Shown here: positions 57,388 to 64,000 of the stretch, piece by piece
Numbering within the stretch: position 1 is the first letter of the stretch
How the letters are laid out: each line of letters opens with the position of its first letter
Source: Viola odorata
Lineage: Eukaryota > Streptophyta > Magnoliopsida > Malpighiales > Violaceae
Assembly (NCBI GenBank): GCA_963691705.1
Contig: OY829543.1
Location: forward strand, 34,485,025-34,549,024
Length of the DNA stretch: 64,000 bases
Reading direction: 5' to 3'
Made by a program: the position numbers and the translations under genes
Notes under the pieces: model-generated
What the model was told of the DNA's origin: nothing
The model's database searches: none
What the model saw: the letters and a program-made list of their open reading frames with translations, nothing else

Positions 57388-59602
57388 TCAAATCCCATGA
57401 TGTGCTAAGAAGGCCAAAGCATGCTCCCGGCTAGTGGCCACAAACGGGTAACTCAAAAGACATGCCCCGAAAAATATAGGCCAAGGTGGAGGCCGCTCGT
57501 GGGCAAAGCAAGTAAGCGCGGTCGGGAGAAATCCAAGAGCCACCAAGGCTCGGACAAGATGGGACAAAGTGGTGTCGTGGGCCAAGTGAGGGCCACTAGT
57601 CATGCCAACGGATGGGCAAGATCCAAGTACCACCAAAGGGCTAACGGGAGAAGCCCAAGTGACGTGCGGGGCCATGAAGCCACTAAGATGTGCCGATAAT
57701 GGGAAGGAGAGGGTACGGCCAGTAGGCTAAAAAATGGTGCGGTCTAGGTGCGGGCCCAAAATAGTAGGCGAGTAGGCGTGGGCACTACGGATGGCCAAAG
57801 GAGCGGTGGGGGGAATAGGGGACCCAAATGTGGCCGAGAGGCCAAGTGAATGTGTCAAGGCCGGAATGGAGGGTGCTCGACCCACATGCCCAAAACCAAT
57901 AAGGAACGGATCCACAAAGTCATGTGAAGGCACAGTCGGAAAGACGGAGAACTCACTTCTAACGGACCGCAAACGGCGCTGATGTGCTAGGCCCATGAGG
58001 GCTTTCGCGTGGCTGGCCGAAGGGACCTCAATAGACACATCCCGAATGGGTGGCTGCTCCAAGTCCAAATCATCCAAAGGAGCACTCGGCACCACTAAGT
58101 CCGAAGTCCCAATAAGCTCCAAATCCATAGTGGCCAAGGCCATATCCGAAGTGGCCAAGTCCCTACCCGAAGTGGCCAAGTCCATATCAACATCATCCGA
58201 AAGAGGCTCAAGTAAGTCCTCATCCAATGGCGTCAACTCTCCCAAAGTAGCACTCGACTCCGCTAAGTCTGAAACACCAATAAGCTCATCTCCCGAAGTC
58301 ACAAACTCCTCAATAACACCCGGTGTCACTAATGTACTAAGGTCCACATGTGACGGGTCCTTGATAGGCTCAAATGCGGGAGGGGTAGAAGGCTCAACTC
58401 TAGGCAAAGGGGTGCAAGGATCCATACCATCTAACCGCTCCCAAGGATGACCCACAGTAGCCTGAAATGAAGCCCCAATCATGGAGACCGCTTCATAGGA
58501 AGATGGAGGAGGGCTAGGAGTATAGGGCGGCTCACTCATATGGGAAGTGACACGACTATGTGAGCCCGAAGGGGTCCTACGGACATGGTGTGAAGGTGGG
58601 TGCGGCGAGGCGTTGCACTGGAAACTGGCGGCTCATAGGGGCGATGAGAGTAACTCCTGACCGAGGCATAGGAAGAGGTGCCATGCCTAGATGAGCCCGA
58701 TGGAAGCCTACGATCATGGCGCGATGATGACACATCATGATGAGATGGGGCGCGACGAGGAGGCGCACCAGAGGTCGGTGGCATATAGGGATGATGATGA
58801 AAGCACGGCCCGAGAAGTCACGGTCTTGGCTGCCACGCCGAGATGACTCATCATCATAACGATCCCAACCACTTGCGAGGATTGGATCATAATAAGGGTC
58901 GGCGCCATAGAGGGGTGCTGTGTAAGGGGAATGCACATAAGATGGGCGAGAGGGTGGTGCCGTGTGATAAGAAGGGGCACGGCGAGGAGGTGCAACGCTA
59001 GAGGCCGGGGCCATATAGAAATCATGGCCTTGGCTGCCAGGCCGAGATGACTCATCATCATAAGAATCCCATCTAGTGCGCACCATCGGATCCTGATAAG
59101 GGCGGGCACCATGGAGGGATGCGGCATAAGGGTCATACACATAAGATGGCCGAGATGTTGGCCGAGAGGATGGCCGAGAGGGTGGCTAAGAGGGCTCACG
59201 ATGAAGGTGCTGGGGCACATGGGCTTGCCTAGATAAGGCAGACTCAACTCGGTGATGGGGGCCACGGATATAGGCATACGAAGACGGGCCATAACCAAGG
59301 CTTGGAAAGGGCAGTGGCACGAAACCAAGGCCATAGCTAGATGAGGAATGACTCCCACTACAAGACCCATGAAGATCATGCTCCAACCGAGAAGAAGAAG
59401 TGGCACAAGACTCAAGTGATGCCTCATGCCCTTCGGGATATTCATCCCCGTAGTAAGAACTAGGACCATACGGTGACTCTATCTCACCCAAGTGGCCCAC
59501 GTCATGACAAGAAGAGACATGGCCACTAGCCATGGAATAGGCCACACTAGAACAAGAGGCCTCCTCCCAATCTGACCCAAAGTCCTCACAATACGAAGAC
59601 AT
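57388..59602 (-). pseudogene. Unknown Ser/Tyr/Pro-rich then acidic ORF, disrupted
   Basis: It probably begins at ATG 59602 (MSSYCEDFGSDWEEASC). The first part, to about 58800, is Ser/Tyr/Pro-rich with two repeat blocks, each ending in a WDSYDDESSRPGSQ or WDRYDDESSRRGSQ motif, and Arg-Pro-Ser tracts (APPRRAPSYH). One stop lies near 59186, and two frame changes near 58800 and 58550. The C-terminal part (MSEPPYTPSPPPSSYE onward) is acidic with repeated DLATSGRDLATSDMALATMD, and ends at 57388 after one more stop (57727). No zinc knuckle, protease, RT or integrase motif. It could be a gag-like protein of a chromovirus relative or an unrelated acquired gene; I do not recognise it. Confidence 0.5.
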
Positions 59603-61361
59603 GGAAAATAAGTACCTATAAAAAGAAACAAACACAATTGACTAGGTAAAATGGGTTAGTCCCTCCCTCACGTGTTTCACTCGTGTTTAACACTCTAATA
59701 ATCTCACAATATTCTCTCTAAGCCCAAGCCAAACTGAAAGCAACAATGACTCAAAGAATCACTAAGGCACACGGACAAGCAATGACAACAAGGGCTAGAA
59801 GGAAAGGTGTAGGAAAGCCAAATTAGTGATCAACGAAGAGAACATGATTTTGATCACTAAATTGACTTAGAGTGGATAGATGTGTGTGTGGAAACAAGAA
59901 AGTAAAACACTAGGACAAGCTACTCAAGAAAAGACTAAAGGAAGTAAGAAGAGAAAGTCACAATTGAAAAGAAAGACTCAAAACTGAAATTTCGGGTGAA
60001 AACTGCACACTGATTTTGAGTTGAAGGGAAGTATGGGAACAACACCGAATTAGCCGAAGACCAAAACATAAGAGTTGCTCTAATCAGACTGAAGTTTAAT
60101 CACACCAAATTTCAGAACAAACGAAGCACAGATACTCACACAAACAGAAAAGGCCGAAACTAGAAAAGGAAATAAGAGAAAACCGAAAGTTTCAATCACA
60201 AAATTGAAAACCGAAATTCAAACAAAATGCACACTCAATTTGTAAACTACTACACCTCTAATGTGATCATACACTAGTAGTCTCTTGCTTTTGACTCAAT
60301 TGCAATCTTATTTTTTTTTTTTTTGCATTTGGAACTTGATCATATTTATTTTAGTTCGTTTCTTCTTTTTTGTTGCAATGAGCGAAGAGAACTCACTTGT
60401 ATGACAAGTAGTATTGAAAAGAGAAGTGAAAGACAAGTAGTTTTTCTTTTTTAAAAATATTCACTAGATGCCAAATATTTGATGAGGTGGCACTAGTGAT
60501 GAGGTGGAAAAATGTGTGAGGTGGCAAGTGAGGTGGTGTCTATGTGGCGAGTGAGGTGGCAAGGTAAGGATGCTAAACCTTGGGCCGGCTATTGTGAGGA
60601 GAAGAGTAGTGAGCAAGCTGAAATGCTTGGCTCACAATGCAAGCAATATACTTGACTCACAATAGGGGTGATGTGGCCGGCTAGGAGTGGACTAACAATT
60701 TTGGCACTTAGCTAATCAACAAACAAGTCCACATGGCTCTCATGGCCACCTTAGGAAGCTCCAATAACAGCCAACAAATAATCACAGCTCAGATATTAAT
60801 GAAGCCACACAAACAGCAAGCTTTCAGAATTTTTGGTCCCAATGAAATCAAACACAAAACCCAAAACGTGCACAAGGATGAACACTGAAGAACACCAAGC
60901 AGATTTTCGGCTCTTGCCTTTAACACATAGTAAACATGGACCAAAAATTATGACAATTTGTACAGAGACTCAAAAGCCAACGATCTACAACTTTGTAGAA
61001 GAAGGAAAATTAAAATTCCAAGTGGAACAAACTCAAAACAGACTCACAACACATAACTGTTTTCCTCGAGTAAAATTTACACAGTTTTCTTCCAAGGCTG
61101 AAAAATGTGTAAAGATCACTGACATAGCAGCCGACGTAAACACAACATTTACTCTACTCAGAAATATGTTTAAGCACAAAAGTTTTCAAATTTTTATGAC
61201 GTAGAAAACTGACTCAAAACAGAAAAGAAAACAGACTCAAAACTGGTTCCTGGACAGAAACAATCTGTCCAATAATAACAATACAAAGATGATATGGGGA
61301 TACGATTTTAATGGAGGAAAATGGTAGGATAACCAGGGAAACCAACCTAGAGAACGCTGGA
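59603..61361 (-). other. Long leader of the LTR element
   Basis: 1.76 kb between primer site and ORF, AT-rich, with an A-rich stretch at 59900-60240 (cgaaa/accga words) and gaggtggca repeats near 60486-60560. The plus-strand frame 60833-61204 has no family motif. Confidence 0.55.
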
Positions 61362-61373
61362 GCTCCGCTACCA
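61362..61373 (-). other. Initiator-tRNA-Met-like primer-binding site
   Basis: Minus strand tggtagcggagc, two differences from tggtatcagagc, 2 bases inside the LTR. Confidence 0.75.
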
Positions 61374-61375
61374 CA

Positions 61376-62296
61376 TGATACGACCCAAGTTCCTCAAGAG
61401 AAGATGAAGGCACCGATGAAGAGCAACCGGATCTAGTCTCATGCACGAATGGTTCCTTGATGGATTCGGAATGGATGAACGGATAATTTATGGGGAAGAG
61501 GAGTTTAGATGCAGCGGAATATAATGAAGGAAGGGGAAGGTGTTTAACGGAAAACAAGTAATGAACTTAGTAAGAAGGATTACTAAGGATCTTTCTTTGG
61601 AAAATGAAGAACAAGCTCAAGAACAACTTGAGAAATTTGATTATAAGAAATGGAAGGATACGTAAGGTTGTTAGCCCTAGTGGCTTCGGTCACCAAGAAC
61701 CCTAACAAGTGCCCATCTAAGGGCTTGGTTCCATCGGTCTAGGCCGATGAGTGGCTTAAGGCTTAAGTGATAAATATCAACAAAATCAAAAGCGACCTAA
61801 AATGAAGCTAAGGGCTTCTATTTATAGGGAAAATATATACAAGGGTAAAATGACCCATAGCACCCTTGGACAAAGGGTCTTCATGCTTGGGCTTGAGCGG
61901 CATGGGCTGAATGTTGGAAAGGCTTGGGCGCGGGCACACAACTTGGCCTAGACGGACGGCTCGGCTCGGCCTAGATACACATCTTGACCTAGACGGAAGG
62001 CTTGGCCTAGACGCACATCTTGACCTAGATGGAAGGCATGTATCACAAAGCTGAGCACGAACCCACAGCTTGGCCTAGACGGACGACTTGGCCTAGACGC
62101 ACATCTTGGCCTAGACGGACGACTCGGCCTAGATACACATCTTGGCCTAGATGGATGACTCGGCCTAGACGGAAGGCTTGGCCTAGACACACATCTTGGC
62201 CTAGATGGAAGGCCTGTATCACACAGCTGAGCACAGACCCGCGAGGGCAAGACACGACTCGGGACGTCGAGGGCAAGACGTGGCTGGATCGTATCA
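61376..62296 (-). repeat. 5' LTR, complete
   Basis: 921 bp, tgatacgaccc...ggatcgtatca on the plus strand, ends inverted. It has 13 minisatellite units (5 + 8) at 61944-62212 and the TATA box at about 61817-61829 on the minus strand. Confidence 0.85.
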
Positions 62297-62823
62297 TCAA
62301 GAACAAATCAATTACAATACTCAATGCCTTATTCTTTTCTAGCTGATTGTCTTTTATACTATTTACAACTCTTCAATTATTCACCCAGTTGACTTGATAA
62401 CCGCTCTTAACAACTTCAACAAGTTTGGTAAACGCTCCTAACAACTTCAACAAGTTTTCCCGCGCTTCCTAACAACATGCCAGCTAAGCTGCTTCCCACG
62501 CGCTTGTATCTTTACCTGAGCTATTAGCTATGTTAGCTGTATCCACATGTCTGCTTGCTTGGTTATCATGTGACAATACGGCCCAAGCCACGCAAGGGTC
62601 GAAGACTAGGAGCAAGACTATAATAGCCTTGCTCTTGAAGGCGCTAAGGACCGAGGAAGGCCGCATGGAGACCACTGACTATTGGAGGCTTTGTGTCTAC
62701 GCCAACGATTCAACTCGCAGCCTCACGCCTGAGTCGGAGTCCTATCGGAAGCCCAAGACTGCACCCAGCGCCTTGGCCGCGGCTCGCAGCCTCACGCCCG
62801 AGCCCGCGCCCTATCGGAAGCCC
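62297..62823. other. Unassigned stretch between two LTR copies
   Basis: 527 bases with an LTR-like AT-rich start (tcaagaacaaatcaatta) and a GC-rich end where cctatcggaagccca occurs twice (62741 and 62810). It is not part of the neighbouring LTR family and has no coding sign. Confidence 0.4.
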
Positions 62824-63317
62824 ATCAACAAAATCAAAAGCAACCTAAAATGAAACTAAGGGCTTCTATTTATAGGGAAAATATATACAAGGGTAAAATG
62901 ACCCATAGCACCCTTGGACAAAGGGTCTTCATGCTTGGGCTTGAGTGGCATGGGCTGAATGTTGGAAAGGCTTGGGCGCGGGCACACAACTTGGCCTAGA
63001 CGGACGACTTGGCCTAGACGCATATCTTGGCCTAGAAGGACGGCTCGGCCTAGATACACATCTTGGCCTAGATGGATGACTCGGCCTAGACGCACATCTT
63101 GACCTAGATGGAAGGCCTGTATCACAAAGCTGACCACGGACCCACAACTTGGCCTAGACGGACGGCTTGACCTATACGCACATCTTGGCCTAGACGGACG
63201 GCTCGGCCTAGATACACATCTTGGCCTAGATGGATGACTCGGCCTAGACACACATCTTGGCCTAGATGAAAGGCCTGTATCACGAAGCTGAGCACGGACC
63301 CGTGCGGGCAAGACACG
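62824..63317 (-). repeat. LTR fragment with 18-bp minisatellite (14 units)
   Basis: Matches the first half of the LTR at 61376-62296 (minus sense). 14 units in blocks of 7 and 7 at 62990-63275. The outer end is cut within ggcaagacacg by the Tat-type LTR; the inner end breaks at atcaacaaaatc. Confidence 0.8.
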
Positions 63318-63922
63318 TGATAAGATTTAATTTCTGAGACGATCGGGATGATGACTACTGTTGGTCGGAGTTGCTGTAGTTGTCGTCGGACTCACCTGCA
63401 AGGGGCCGGAGGGGGGACTCTAGCGTAGACACTCCGATGCTTAAGTCAGTAAGCGGTTCAAAAATAGCAGAGGTTCTAGTCAGTAAATTCTGGCTTACTT
63501 GATGTTTTACATTAAAGGGTATTTATAGGCCGCTGGAGGCGATATCTGGACGAAATAGCGATATCTGGACGAAATAGCGATATCCAGGTGAGACGACGCT
63601 CCTGATGACGTCACGAGCGATACCTGCTGATGACGTCATCGGGGATACATGAGGGAACGTCATGGGCGACACCTCTGAGGTGGGTGCCGGGGGCGATACC
63701 CATGATGATGTCGGGGCGATAACTCTATAGGTCCCTGGGTTGGGATGATGCCGTGCGTCCAGAGACGCGTGAGACCTCCCCCTCCGCTGATGTCGACCAT
63801 CCCAGAAAACACCTCAAAGTCTGGTAGTGATGGCTTAGATGTCCGAGAAGGCTTGTAGGACTCCGTCTTCGGCAAGGGTCATAATTACAGAAATGCCCTT
63901 AGGATTGCCTTAATGGTTATCA
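63318..63922 (-). repeat. Tat-type 3' LTR, minus orientation
   Basis: 605 bp, tgataagattta...taatggttatca. Related to 10804-11335: shared gggccggaggggggact and gtagacactccgatgcttaa, and minus-strand TATA (ggtatttatagg at about 63521). The tandem gatatctggacgaaatagc occurs twice at 63541-63580. Confidence 0.85.
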
Positions 63923-64000
63923 TAAGCCCAACCGAAAACGAGCCCGAGTGTTAACCAAGGGCTGTCGTTCCCTGTCCATGTCTGGAATCTTAGGAGAGGG
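63923..64000 (-). mobile_element. Start of the internal region of a second Tat-type element
   Basis: taagcccaaccgaaaacgag is the block that also follows the 3' LTR at 11336. The element body runs off the right edge of the window. Confidence 0.75.

Larger units (their letters stand above)
57041..62296 (-). mobile_element. Minus-strand LTR element with an unknown ORF and no pol
   Basis: 5' LTR 61376-62296, initiator-Met primer site 61362-61373, internal region about 4 kb, purine tract 57347-57363 and a truncated 3' LTR 57041-57346. The only long reading frame is the disrupted one at 57388-59602; no RT, RNase H or integrase motif occurs on either strand. The end of the internal region (minus strand attcgaggacgaatctctct then aaaggggga) is the pattern found before the 3' LTR of Tekay/Del-type chromoviruses, so this is probably their non-autonomous relative. 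Confidence 0.75.

Noticed and set aside
60833..61204. Plus-strand ORF of 123 codons
   Set aside because: AT-rich leader of a minus-strand element; no motif, wrong strand for the element.
56205..63311. Arg/Pro/Ser-rich and LGQDVR-repeat ORFs in the LTRs
   Set aside because: The 18-bp unit is a multiple of three and stays open in several frames at once on both strands; no start context and no family.

Overview
The window is plant nuclear DNA, most likely from a eudicot. It has AT-rich spacers, spliced gene relics with plant GT-AG introns, and Ty3/gypsy LTR retrotransposons of plant-only lineages (Tat and Athila types), together with hAT-like and Tourist-like DNA transposons. I could not identify the species. 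I see no intact, expressed-looking host gene; every coding stretch is a transposon gene or a broken gene copy. There is no evidence of bacterial or organellar DNA.

Left part (1-31.6 kb): after AT-rich spacer, a small Tourist-like element and an LTR-like relic, a PIN-LIKES (PILS) auxin-carrier pseudogene begins at 5116. One of its exons is interrupted at 6247 and resumes at 31278. The 25-kb interruption is a four-level nest: PILS exon, then a hAT-like element (6248-31269, near-matching 8-bp target duplications), then a minus-oriented LTR element with no visible coding (7336-31101, target duplication gttat), then a 15.9-kb minus-oriented Tat-lineage Ty3/gypsy element (10804-26710). The Tat element encodes gag, protease, RT, two RNase H domains and integrase on the minus strand. 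On the plus strand, between integrase and its 3' LTR, it carries four extra gene-like units, two of them intron-containing relatives of the Transposase_28-type antisense genes. The middle LTR element is rich in 43-bp minisatellite, about 17 units left and about 42 units right of the Tat insertion.

Middle (31.6-40 kb): a second Tourist-like element (31897-33147) contains a degraded LTR fragment. A 3.55-kb hAT-like element (35277-38830, perfect 8-bp target duplication) carries four exons, with introns kept, of a glutamine-dependent asparagine synthetase.

Right part (40-64 kb): a pile of Ty3/gypsy fragments. It contains the end of a minus-oriented element, two Athila-type elements (the second inserted in the gag of the first), a Tat-type solo LTR inside the second, an initiator-Met-primed LTR with a gag start, and a reversed Athila LTR. 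It also has four copies of an LTR family with an internal 18-bp minisatellite. One pair of these brackets a roughly 4-kb internal region with a disrupted unknown ORF and no recognisable pol. The window ends in another Tat-type LTR whose body lies beyond base 64000.

Most coding relics carry premature stops, and several have lost catalytic Asp residues by G-to-A change, consistent with long cytosine methylation and deamination. All identifications come from reading the sequence by eye; counts and identities are estimates.
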